64,000 bases of DNA from the NCBI GenBank assembly GCA_027622975.1, contig JAQBVN010000011.1, positions 1 to 64,000 of the forward strand, written 5' to 3'. A model generated the notes under the pieces. It made no database searches, was not told where the DNA came from, and worked only from the letters and a program-made list of their open reading frames with translations. The position numbers and the translations under genes are program-made. Source of the stretch: Bacteroidota bacterium (lineage in GTDB: Bacteria > Bacteroidota > Bacteroidia > Flavobacteriales_D > Sanyastnellaceae). Shown here piece by piece: positions 43,823 to 52,061 of this stretch. The first letter of the stretch is position 1. Every line of letters starts with the position of its first letter.

Positions 43823-45643
43823 TCAGCCCACCATGGTGTGTCCTTCTGGGTATTTGAAGTGCGACTGAAGGGGTCGGCCTCCCACAGCAAAGGCCACAGT
43901 GAGCGTGCCAACCCTGCCCACAAACATGGCCACGGACAAAATGATTTTGCCCATGGCGGACAAATCGGCCGTGATGCCCGTGCTCAACCCCACAGTACCC
44001 ATGGCGCTGACATGCTCAAAAGCGAGGTCAAAAAAGCTCGCACCATGCTGGGTGATCAAAGCGTGTTCCGTCAAGGTGAGGGCAAAGATGCCCACCATGT
44101 TTCCCACCAAAAAGAACAGCAGGACACTGTATGCCCTGGACCTGAGGATGGGAGCGACTGTCCGCTGAAAGATTTGAACGTGGTCAGAGCCCCGGACGGT
44201 TCGCCAAACGTCGGCGATCACGATGGCTAGGGTGGAGGTTTTGATGCCGCCTCCTGTCGAACTGGAAGACGCGCCAATGAACATCAAGACCAACAACAAG
44301 AACAGCATGGGCATGCCCACGGAACCAATATCCACGGTGTTGAAGCCACTTGTTCTGGTCACGCTTTGAAAGACCGAAGTTGTAAATTTCCCAAAACCCG
44401 ACATGCCCTCAAGTGTGCCGTGCCATTCCAGTGCCGCGTAAGCCACAGTGCCAAGAGCCACCAAGCCCAAAGAAAAGTACAGTGCGATTTTCGTGGCGAA
44501 AGTGATGGTCTTCCACGGCTGCTTCATACGCTCTTTGAGTTTGGATATATCGACCAAATCAAACAGAGCCACCATGCCAAGAGCACCCGCGAACACAAGC
44601 AAAGTAATCACCCAATGCACGAGCCAATTGTGTGCAACCCAAGGGTGTGCCAGCCCATCGGTGAACAGGGTGATTCCCGCGTTGTTGAAGGCGGATACAC
44701 TGTGGAAGACAGAAGAAAACACCCGGTCACTCCAATGCTCAAAGGGAACGTCTTGTGACCAAAGCACCATCAACGCCAAGGCGCCAATGGCCTCGAGTCC
44801 GAGGCACCACACAACCACCTTGCTCAGGCTCCCCGTGCTACCCAACAAGTTGTCGCTGTTGACAAAATCTTCAATGACGTCGTGTTGTTTGACCGCCACG
44901 CCAAACTTGGCCACCAGCGCCAAAAAGGAACCAAATGCAATGAAATTCAATCCGCCGAGCTGAATCAAAATCAACAACACCCAATGGCCTTTGGTGGTGA
45001 AATAAGTCATGGTGTCTACGCTCATAAGTCCTGTGACGCACGTGGCGCTGGTGGCGGTGAAAAACGCGTCGACAAGAGGCATGCCTCCAGCGACAGTGGA
45101 CATTTCTGGCATGGTCAACAACCAGGTGCCAACTGAGATCAACGCCAAGAAGCTCAAGATGAAAATCACGGCGGGGGGCAATCTGATTTTGGGAAGCCTT
45201 GATCCCTTTCTCATCCATTCAGACAAAATGGCAATGAACAGATATCCTTGCACGAGAAGGGTGCTGGCATCGGTGATTCCTGGAATGCTGGAAAGGGCTG
45301 CGCCTAGAAAGGGTTTGCCAAACATCAAGTCTCCTGCACCTTCAACCAACAGGAGGGCCATGAGCAATCCTTCGGCCCATGTTTCGCGGAACAATTGGCG
45401 TGGTTGGAAATGGTAGAGGATGCGGATCAGGTAGTGAAGCACGTAGAACCCGAAGCTCATCTTCACCACGCCGAAAAGCCCTGCGGCAGTTCCTTCGTCA
45501 TGGGGATATCCAAAGTAAATGGCGAGAACGCTCAAGGCAGTCAAATTCACGCCGACATTCAACCATTGGAAAGTTCCCAGCGCGCGTTCCTTGCTGTCAT
45601 AGAGCCAAACATTGGCTCTTTCGCGAAATTGTTGCCAGGTCAA
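43823..45643 (-). CDS. TrkH/KtrB-like potassium channel subunit
   Basis: 606 residues if the TTG at 45643 is used; it overlaps the kinase stop as TTGA. The open frame extends to 45736 but would then overlap the kinase by 97 bases. Four pore-loop repeats are visible: TATSATCVTGL, FHSVSAFNNAGITL, QSVTRTSGFNTVDI and MGTVGLSTGI, each with the selectivity glycine. The N-terminal part adds several helices, an arrangement seen in Bacteroidota. It takes up K+ (or Na+) with a cytosolic TrkA/KtrA partner not encoded here. Confidence 0.93.
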   Translation of the reverse strand: MTWQQFRERANVWLYDSKERALGTFQWLNVGVNLTALSVLAIYFGYPHDEGTAAGLFGVVKMSFGFYVLHYLIRILYHFQPRQLFRETWAEGLLMALLLVEGAGDLMFGKPFLGAALSSIPGITDASTLLVQGYLFIAILSEWMRKGSRLPKIRLPPAVIFILSFLALISVGTWLLTMPEMSTVAGGMPLVDAFFTATSATCVTGLMSVDTMTYFTTKGHWVLLILIQLGGLNFIAFGSFLALVAKFGVAVKQHDVIEDFVNSDNLLGSTGSLSKVVVWCLGLEAIGALALMVLWSQDVPFEHWSDRVFSSVFHSVSAFNNAGITLFTDGLAHPWVAHNWLVHWVITLLVFAGALGMVALFDLVDISKLKERMKQPWKTITFATKIALYFSLGLVALGTVAYAALEWHGTLEGMSGFGKFTTSVFQSVTRTSGFNTVDIGSVGMPMLFLLLVLMFIGASSSSTGGGIKTSTLAIVIADVWRTVRGSDHVQIFQRTVAPILRSRAYSVLLFFLVGNMVGIFALTLTEHALITQHGASFFDLAFEHVSAMGTVGLSTGITADLSAMGKIILSVAMFVGRVGTLTVAFAVGGRPLQSHFKYPEGHTMVG

Positions 45644-46671
45644 GACGTCAGCGAATGGGAGAGTGGAACACGCACCGCTTCGCGCTCGAGCTCTGCTTTG
45701 GAAATGGGGACAACTCCCACGCGCTCGCATACCCATCCTCCAGCCAAGTTGGCCAAGGCAGCCATGGCCAGGGGAGAAGCTCCAGATGCCAACATCAGGG
45801 CAGCCACGGCAATCACCGTGTCTCCTGCGCCGCTCACATCCATGACCTCTCGGGGAATCGCCGGAATGTGTTCATGGTTGATGCCTTCCGCTGGAGCGTG
45901 AATCCAAGTCCCATGTTCACCCAACGTCACCATCAATCGTTGGCAGGTCAGTCGATCCATGAGTGTTTCAACCGCGCATTCCATGGCCTCCCGAGATCCA
46001 GGATGAACCGGGTGGGTCAAAGCGAGGCCTTCATTGAGTTCCTTCAAATTGGGTTTGAACAATGCCACACCCCGGTAATGGTTGAAATGACGAAGTTTCG
46101 GATCGACGGCCACAGGGATGTCGTAGGCTTCGCAAGCTTGGAGGACCCCCTCAATCAGTGATTCTGAGAAAAACCCCTTGTCATAGTCCTCCAAAATCAC
46201 CGCATCCGGTCGATTGTCGGAGGCAATCAGACGTCCGAGGGAATCAAGCACCTTGTGTTGGATGTCCGAAGGCAAAGCATGGGTGGCCTCTTCATCGACG
46301 CGAACCACATGTTGTCCACCGCTGATCACCCTTGTCTTGACCGTGGTAGGGCGGCTGCCATCTCGTTCCAAATGAGGGTTGGATATTTCAGCGAGGAGCT
46401 GCTCAAGCATTTCCCCTTCGCTGTCCGTTCCGACAACGCTGATGACGTCGACCTCCGCTCCGAGCGCGTGAAGGTTTTTGACCACGTTTGCAGCCCCACC
46501 AACCCGTTGCTCTCGACGTGTGATTTCCACCACAGGCACGGGCGCCTCGGGGCTGATGCGACGCACCTTGCCCCACATGTAGGCATCAATCATGACGTCC
46601 CCAAGCACGCAAATACGTGGATGAGACCAAGGAATGTGCGTTGCGGATGCCAAATTCAATCCTTCAGCCAT
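45640..46671 (-). CDS. D-glycero-beta-D-manno-heptose 7-phosphate kinase-like (PfkB family)
   Basis: 343 residues. RfaE1/HldE-N-like motifs: CVLGDVMIDAYMWGKVRRISPEAP, RVGGAANVVKNLHALGA, VILEDYDKG, DPKLRHFNHYRG and the anion-hole DVSGAGDT. It phosphorylates heptose 7-phosphate for the ADP-heptose of LPS core. The cytidylyltransferase half of HldE is absent, so another gene must supply it. A -7-like GACCTTTG ends four bases before the ATG, in the gap to the aminotransferase gene. The TrkH-like gene follows by a TTGA overlap. Confidence 0.88.
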   Translation of the reverse strand: MAEGLNLASATHIPWSHPRICVLGDVMIDAYMWGKVRRISPEAPVPVVEITRREQRVGGAANVVKNLHALGAEVDVISVVGTDSEGEMLEQLLAEISNPHLERDGSRPTTVKTRVISGGQHVVRVDEEATHALPSDIQHKVLDSLGRLIASDNRPDAVILEDYDKGFFSESLIEGVLQACEAYDIPVAVDPKLRHFNHYRGVALFKPNLKELNEGLALTHPVHPGSREAMECAVETLMDRLTCQRLMVTLGEHGTWIHAPAEGINHEHIPAIPREVMDVSGAGDTVIAVAALMLASGASPLAMAALANLAGGWVCERVGVVPISKAELEREAVRVPLSHSLTS

Positions 46672-46675
46672 GACG

Positions 46676-46683
46676 CAAAGGTC
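46676..46683 (-). promoter_or_regulatory. -7-like element of the heptose kinase gene
   Basis: GACCTTTG on the minus strand, one mismatch from TAnnTTTG, four bases before the ATG at 46671. Confidence 0.4.
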
Positions 46684-46689
46684 GGGGAC

Positions 46690-47886
46690 TCAAGCCAATT
46701 GTCGGCATGCCCGGTCAATCCGGGCAATGGCTTCGAGCAGCACTTCGTCCGCAGCAGCATAGCTGAGGCGAATGCATTCTGGGGTGCCAAAGGCAGCTCC
46801 ACTGACCGTGGCCACTTGCGCGGCATCGAGCAGGAAGAGCGCCACGTCATCCGCGTCACGCAGGGTGTTGCCTTGGTAGGTTTTGCCAAACAACTCGGAC
46901 ACATCGGGGAACACGTAAAACGCGCCCATGGGCTGGTTGACTTTGAATCCGGGAACGTTGGACAGCCCTTCGACCATCAAGGCGCGTCGACGGCGGAAGG
47001 CATCGACCATGCCTTGAACCATGGCAGGATCAGCTTCCAAAGCTGCTGCCGCTGCCGCTTGGGTGATGCTGCATGGCGCGGACGTGAATTGACCTTGGAT
47101 CTTGTTGCACGCTGCTGCGATCCATGTGGGCGCACCGATGTATCCGAGGCGCCAACCTGTCATGGCAAAGCCTTTAGACACGCCATTGACGGTGACAGTG
47201 CGCTCCCACATGCCGGGTTGGGCCGCCATGCTCGCGTGCTTGTCCGTGAAGTTGATGAGCTCATAGATTTCGTCGCTGACCGTCACAATTCGGTCATGGG
47301 CGCGCAACACCGCAGCCAGCGCAGCGGTTTCAGACTCAGTGAACACCGAGCCCGAGGGGTTGCAGGGCGAAGAGTACATGACCATCCGGGTCCGAGGCGT
47401 GATGGCCGCCTCAAGGTCCGAAGGTTGAATTTTGTAATCGTTTTCGATTCGCGTGGGAATGACCACGGGGATGCCGCCAGCCACTTTGACGATTTCTTCA
47501 TAGCTCACCCAGAACGGAGCGGGAAGGATGACCTCATCTCCTGGGTCGACCAAAGACAGCACCACATTGGCCAAACTCTGCTTGGCGCCCGTGCTTACAA
47601 CCACTTGGTCAGGGGTGTAGTCTAACCCATTGTCGCGTTTGAACTTGGTGCAGATCGCCTCGCGGATGCGAGGAGTTCCAGGAACAGGGGTGTAATGCGT
47701 TTCGTTGTTGTGGATGGCATCGATGCCCGCCTGCTTCATGGCATCAGGGGTGTCAAAATCGGGTTCTCCCAAGGACAACGAGATGACGTCAATGCCTTGG
47801 TCCTTCAATTCGCGTGCCTTGCGTGCCATCGCGATGGTTGCGGATTCACTGAGGCGTTGGAGGAGTGCAGAGGTGGTGGGTTCCAT
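46690..47886 (-). CDS. aspC: Aspartate aminotransferase (class Ib)
   Basis: 398 residues. The Schiff-base Lys238 lies in NGVSKGFAMTGWRLGY, with YSSPCNPSG (substrate) and the DEIYELINF segment. The opening motif SLSLGEPDFDTPD is typical. It interconverts aspartate and oxaloacetate and probably other pairs. A perfect TATTTTTG -7 element lies 46 bases upstream. Confidence 0.93.
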   Translation of the reverse strand: MEPTTSALLQRLSESATIAMARKARELKDQGIDVISLSLGEPDFDTPDAMKQAGIDAIHNNETHYTPVPGTPRIREAICTKFKRDNGLDYTPDQVVVSTGAKQSLANVVLSLVDPGDEVILPAPFWVSYEEIVKVAGGIPVVIPTRIENDYKIQPSDLEAAITPRTRMVMYSSPCNPSGSVFTESETAALAAVLRAHDRIVTVSDEIYELINFTDKHASMAAQPGMWERTVTVNGVSKGFAMTGWRLGYIGAPTWIAAACNKIQGQFTSAPCSITQAAAAAALEADPAMVQGMVDAFRRRRALMVEGLSNVPGFKVNQPMGAFYVFPDVSELFGKTYQGNTLRDADDVALFLLDAAQVATVSGAAFGTPECIRLSYAAADEVLLEAIARIDRACRQLA

Positions 47887-47932
47887 TCAAACAAGGGGAA
47901 ATACAAACAGACATTCCGTGCATTGCGGCGTG

Positions 47933-47940
47933 CAAAAATA
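47933..47940 (-). promoter_or_regulatory. -7 element of the aspartate aminotransferase gene
   Basis: TATTTTTG on the minus strand, a perfect TAnnTTTG, 46 bases before the ATG. No -33 TTG at the right spacing was found. Confidence 0.5.
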
Positions 47941-47965
47941 CGGCGATTCAAGCAGATTGAAGGTC

Positions 47966-49444
47966 TCAGGGGCGTTTGGAAATCAGGGCCAAACCGAGGA
48001 CCGTCAGAAGCCCGTTGACGGGCAACAGCGCAAACCCAAAACTAAAGCCCCATTGGGCGGAGAGCACCGATTCCAGGATGTAACCAAGGACGGGGGCCGT
48101 CACGCAAACCCAGGGGATGCCCTTGGGTGAGGGGCGAAGCGTCGTGAACATGCCTGCCACAAACAGCCCAAGGAGGGGTCCGTATGTGTAGTTGGCGACC
48201 GTGAACAAGGCGGCCACAACCGACGTGTCATTGACCGCTCGAAAGGCCAGAATGACCACCAGCAACACCAGTGCCATGATGGCATGGACACGCTTTCGAG
48301 TGCGCGATGCCGCCTCGGCCGACACGTGGTCGGTTTGAAGGATGTCCACACAAGTCGATGTTGTCAGCGCTGTCAAAGCGGAATCGGCTGAACTGAAGGC
48401 CGAGGCGAGCAGGCCCACCAAAAACGCCACCCCCATCCATGGCCCGAGGGTGCCACCCATGGCAATGAGGGGATACAGCCTGTCCGTGGAGGACGGAATG
48501 TCCATCCCGGTGGCTTCTGCATGCATCCAAAGCAGGGCCCCCATGGTCAGGAACAGCACATTGGCGCCGACCAAAATGACCGTGAAAGTCCCCATGTTCC
48601 ACTGCGCCTCTCGGAGGTTTCGACAGGCCAGATTTTTTTGCATCATGTCTTGGTCCAGGCCCGTCATGGCAATCGTCACGAACATGCCGGCCAACACGTG
48701 CTTGACCGCATGGTTGGGCATTCTCCAATCCTCAATGACCCACACCCTGGTCAGCCCGGTGTCCCCAAGCAAGGCTGGAAGATCGCTCCATCCAGCATGG
48801 CTTGCCGACAGAATTCCACCAATGGTGAGCACCACAGCGATGAGCATGCAAGCCGTTTGGAGTGTGTCCGTCCAGATGACGGTTCCCATCCCGCTTCTGC
48901 GGGTGTAGATGTAAATGACCGCAAGGATGGCTGCAGTGGTCAGGCCAAACATCCATCCGGGTGTCGCTCCCCCATGCCAGGGTTCCAACATCAGCACGTC
49001 AATCACCAGAGCCACGAGGAACAGTCTGAAGGAGGCCCCAATGATGCGACTGAGTAAGAAAAATGCAGCGCCCGTCGTGTGAGCTTCTCGCCCAAACCGA
49101 TCGCCGAGATACCCATAAATGCTCGTGAGTTTGAGCTTGTAGTAAAGCGGGAGGAGAATTGTTGCAACAATCGCATAACCAATGGTATATCCAAACACCA
49201 TTTGCAAGTATGTCCATTGTTGATCTCCCACCCAACCCGGAATGCTCAAGAAAGTCACACCAGAGAGTGAGGCTCCCACCATGCCAAAGGCCACCACCGC
49301 CCATGGGGCACTTTGGTTGGCCACAAAAAAGCGTTGGTTGTCAGAGGAATCCTCGCCAGCCCCCTTTCGCGAGGAGAGTTGGGCAATCAACAAGAGGAGC
49401 CCAACGTAGGCGAGGGTGGTGAAAAGGGCGGTGGTTGCCGTCAT
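47966..49444 (-). CDS. Sodium:solute symporter (SSS family)
   Basis: 492 residues with about 13 TM helices. Family features: GVTFLSIPGWVG, FGYTIGYAIVATILLPLYY, MTGLDQDMMQKNLACRN, AFSSADSALTALTTS and TYGPLLGLFVAGM. It imports a solute such as a sugar, proline or pantothenate, driven by Na+; the solute is not clear. It is divergent from recR across a short gap. TACTTTTG lies 19 bases upstream. Confidence 0.93.
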   Translation of the reverse strand: MTATTALFTTLAYVGLLLLIAQLSSRKGAGEDSSDNQRFFVANQSAPWAVVAFGMVGASLSGVTFLSIPGWVGDQQWTYLQMVFGYTIGYAIVATILLPLYYKLKLTSIYGYLGDRFGREAHTTGAAFFLLSRIIGASFRLFLVALVIDVLMLEPWHGGATPGWMFGLTTAAILAVIYIYTRRSGMGTVIWTDTLQTACMLIAVVLTIGGILSASHAGWSDLPALLGDTGLTRVWVIEDWRMPNHAVKHVLAGMFVTIAMTGLDQDMMQKNLACRNLREAQWNMGTFTVILVGANVLFLTMGALLWMHAEATGMDIPSSTDRLYPLIAMGGTLGPWMGVAFLVGLLASAFSSADSALTALTTSTCVDILQTDHVSAEAASRTRKRVHAIMALVLLVVILAFRAVNDTSVVAALFTVANYTYGPLLGLFVAGMFTTLRPSPKGIPWVCVTAPVLGYILESVLSAQWGFSFGFALLPVNGLLTVLGLALISKRP

Positions 49445-49463
49445 GGAATCGTGGGTGAGGTCT

Positions 49464-49471
49464 CAAAAGTA
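49464..49471 (-). promoter_or_regulatory. -7 element of the sodium:solute symporter gene
   Basis: TACTTTTG on the minus strand, a perfect TAnnTTTG, 19 bases before the ATG at 49444. Confidence 0.5.
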
Positions 49472-49509
49472 AGGTCCGTAGGTGTGGGAGGTGCCGCCCC
49501 TCACTGATG

Positions 49510-49517
49510 TACCTTCG
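49510..49517 (+). promoter_or_regulatory. -7-like element of recR
   Basis: TACCTTCG, identical to the element of the BtuF-like gene, ending four bases before a GTG at 49522. It lies inside the longer frame that starts with ATG at 49507. Confidence 0.45.
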
Positions 49518-49521
49518 CAAG

Positions 49522-50127
49522 GTGCAAATCCCGTCCCGTTTGATTGAAGCTGCTGTGGACCAAATGGCCACTCTGCCCGGCATTGGCCGACGCACGGCGT
49601 TGCGTTTGGTCTTGCACATGCTCGGCCGGGACGCCGTTCGGGTTCGGGATTTTGCCGAAGCCATGGTGGCGATGCGTGAAGGGGTGAAGCCATGCTCCAC
49701 ATGTCATGCCCCGACGGAGTCTGAGACCTGCGCCACCTGTTCTGACCCTCGACGAGATGGTACGACCCTTTGCGTGGTTGAAGACATCCGTGACATGCTC
49801 GCCCTCGAAGCCGTGGGGGAGTACCGCGGGCTGTACCACGTGCTTGGTGGGGTGATCAGTCCCATGGACGGTGTGGGCCCGGCTGACTTGCACATCGACA
49901 GCCTTGTCATTCGCACCGCCTCGAAAGGGGTTCGGGAAGTGATTTTGGCTTTGCCTGCATCGATGGAAGGCGACACGACTGCGTTTTACCTGGCACGAAA
50001 GCTGCGAGAAACGGAGGTGTTGCTCACAACTTTGGCCCGTGGAGTGGCGGTCGGTGAGGCTTTGCAATATGCGGATGAGGCCACCCTTTCGCGCTCGTTG
50101 TCCAACCGCATTCCCTACGCTGGGTGA
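49522..50127 (+). CDS. recR: Recombination protein RecR
   Basis: 201 residues from the GTG at 49522, giving MQIPSRLIEAAVDQMATLPG, which lines up with the usual RecR opening. An ATG at 49507 would add five residues but would place the -7-like element inside the gene. Other features: the HhH segment LPGIGRRTALRLVLHML, four zinc Cys in CSTC and CATC, and the Toprim domain with VVEDIRDMLALE and YRGLYHVLGGVISPMDGVGP. It loads RecA on gapped DNA with RecF and RecO. The next gene overlaps as GTGA. Confidence 0.95.
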   Translation: MQIPSRLIEAAVDQMATLPGIGRRTALRLVLHMLGRDAVRVRDFAEAMVAMREGVKPCSTCHAPTESETCATCSDPRRDGTTLCVVEDIRDMLALEAVGEYRGLYHVLGGVISPMDGVGPADLHIDSLVIRTASKGVREVILALPASMEGDTTAFYLARKLRETEVLLTTLARGVAVGEALQYADEATLSRSLSNRIPYAG

Positions 50128-52061
50128 AGGACCTCAGTGTCATCATCGTGAGCTACAACGTTCGGGCTTTTCTCGAACAATGTCTCGTCTCTGTGGAACG
50201 TGCCATGCAGGGGTTGGATGTCGATGTGTGGGTCGTTGATAACAGGAGTGTGGATGGGTCGGTGGACATGGTCAAACGGCGGTTTCCGTGGGTCCACGTG
50301 ATTGCGAATGAGGACAATGTCGGCTTTTCCAAAGCCAACAACCAGGCGATGCGAGCCTCGTCGAGTCGACATGTTTTGCTCTTGAATCCGGACACTGTGG
50401 TGCGCGAGGATACTTTTCAGCGGTGCCTCGCGCACATGGAAAAGCACCCAGAAGTCGGTGGAATGGGGGTGCCGATGGTGGATGGCACGGGTCAATATTT
50501 GCCGGAGTCCAAACGAGGATTGCCCACCCCTTGGGCGGCGCTGAGCAAGATGGTCGGGGCCCATCGTTTGTCCCCAACATCTCAGACATTCAATGCCTAC
50601 TACGCGGGGCACGTGAGGAGAGACGAAACGGCCGCCGTGGACATCTTGTCTGGGGCCTTCATGTGGATGCGGCGCGAATCGTTGGACCAAGTGGGGTTGC
50701 TCGACGAACAATTCTTCATGTATGGTGAGGACATCGATTTGAGCTGGCGATTGAAACTGGGGGGGTGGGAAAATCACTACTTCGCAGGCACGAGTATCAT
50801 TCATTACAAAGGGGAGAGCACCAAAAAGGGAAGCTTGAACTACGTGTTGGTGTTTTATCGGGCCATGCTGTTGTTTGCAGCCAAGCATTTTGAAGGTGGA
50901 CAGGCTCGTGCCTTCACTTGGATGGTTCGCCTGGCGATCTATGCACGGGCGGGACTGGCCATCGGCCGAAGGTTGTTGTCTCGCTGGGGTGTGGCAATGG
51001 GTGTGGCCATGGTGATGGTCCCGTTGGTGGCCGTCGTGTTGTTGGGGGTCAGTCATGGGTTGGGAAAACAATTCACATGGAGCGACGTCGTGCCTTTGTC
51101 TGTGGCTCTTGCCTTGGTGCAGTTGATTGGAATGGGGGCCTTTGGAGGATACAGACCATGGAAAAACCAGCGTTCGCCAGCAGGCCAAACCATGGCATGG
51201 CTCGCTGCGTCATTGTTGACTTTGGGGATGTACAGCCTGTGGCCTGAGTCCATGAGGTTCAGTCGCACAGCGATGCTTGGCACGGTGATGGCCCATGGCG
51301 TGGCCCATGCATGGGTGGTTCATCTTCAGTGGCGTCGTGTCGGGAGTCCTTCCCGGGTGCGTCGATTGCTCGTGGCTGGCCACGACATGGAGTCCATGGT
51401 GGCTTTGTTGCGTCGCACGGAAGGGGAACAAAGGCGACAGACCCACTTCGCGTTGTGGCCTTCGACCTCCGTTCCCGAGGATTTGCCCCCTATTCAGTCC
51501 ATGCCTTGGGTGGGAGGATGGGGCGACATCGAAGAGGCCATTCAAGTGCACGGTGTGGACGAGGTGGTCTTCAGTGGTCAAGAGGTGCGCGCTGACGACA
51601 TCGTTCAATTGCTCCCCGTGTTGGGACAGCGCGGCGTGCGTTGTCGGATCGCGTGGACCGAGGTGGGGGATTTGATGTCCAGCGGTGGCGCGGCCAGAGA
51701 GGCCTTCGTTGGATTCAGCCACGGGTTGCATCATCCCGACGTGGCTCGGACCAAACGAATGCTTGATCTTGTGCTTGCCTTGGGGATCGCTGGGGCGAGT
51801 CCTTGGCTTCGAATCTCGGGAAGGAGGGGGTGGGGACGTGCCGCGTGGCGGGTCCTTCGCGGGAAGGCCACATGGGTCAGCCCAGGGAGTTTGGCCTCAT
51901 CCAAGGCGTTCATCTTTGATGTGGCTTGGGGACTCGAAGGCCGGGCAGCATCACGCAAGGCATTCACCCATGCCCAAGATTACCATTGGCGAAAGGACCT
52001 TTCGGTGGTCCTCGATGCCTTAATTTCGCGCCGAGCAATCATCTCACATGGCCATCATTGA
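50124..52061 (+). CDS. GT2 glycosyltransferase fused to phosphoglycosyltransferase-like region
   Basis: 645 residues. The GTG at 50124 overlaps the recR stop. Residues 1-240 form a GT2 domain (SVIIVSYNVRAFLEQCL; NPDT at 88-91; SGAFMWMRR; YGEDIDLSWRL). Residues 290-405 hold four TM helices, and 410-520 form a Rossmann-like part (RVRRLLVAGHDMESMV; GVDEVVFSGQEV). The last part, about 560-645, resembles the C-terminal polyprenyl phosphoglycosyltransferase domain (KRMLDLVLALGIAG; VLRGKATWVSPG; DYHWRKDLSVVLDAL) but lacks the RxGxxGxxFxxxKFRSM and Asp-Glu core and is probably inactive. It likely acts in surface glycan synthesis. The 3' end overlaps the E2 gene by 14 bases. Confidence 0.8.
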   Translation: MKDLSVIIVSYNVRAFLEQCLVSVERAMQGLDVDVWVVDNRSVDGSVDMVKRRFPWVHVIANEDNVGFSKANNQAMRASSSRHVLLLNPDTVVREDTFQRCLAHMEKHPEVGGMGVPMVDGTGQYLPESKRGLPTPWAALSKMVGAHRLSPTSQTFNAYYAGHVRRDETAAVDILSGAFMWMRRESLDQVGLLDEQFFMYGEDIDLSWRLKLGGWENHYFAGTSIIHYKGESTKKGSLNYVLVFYRAMLLFAAKHFEGGQARAFTWMVRLAIYARAGLAIGRRLLSRWGVAMGVAMVMVPLVAVVLLGVSHGLGKQFTWSDVVPLSVALALVQLIGMGAFGGYRPWKNQRSPAGQTMAWLAASLLTLGMYSLWPESMRFSRTAMLGTVMAHGVAHAWVVHLQWRRVGSPSRVRRLLVAGHDMESMVALLRRTEGEQRRQTHFALWPSTSVPEDLPPIQSMPWVGGWGDIEEAIQVHGVDEVVFSGQEVRADDIVQLLPVLGQRGVRCRIAWTEVGDLMSSGGAAREAFVGFSHGLHHPDVARTKRMLDLVLALGIAGASPWLRISGRRGWGRAAWRVLRGKATWVSPGSLASSKAFIFDVAWGLEGRAASRKAFTHAQDYHWRKDLSVVLDALISRRAIISHGHH

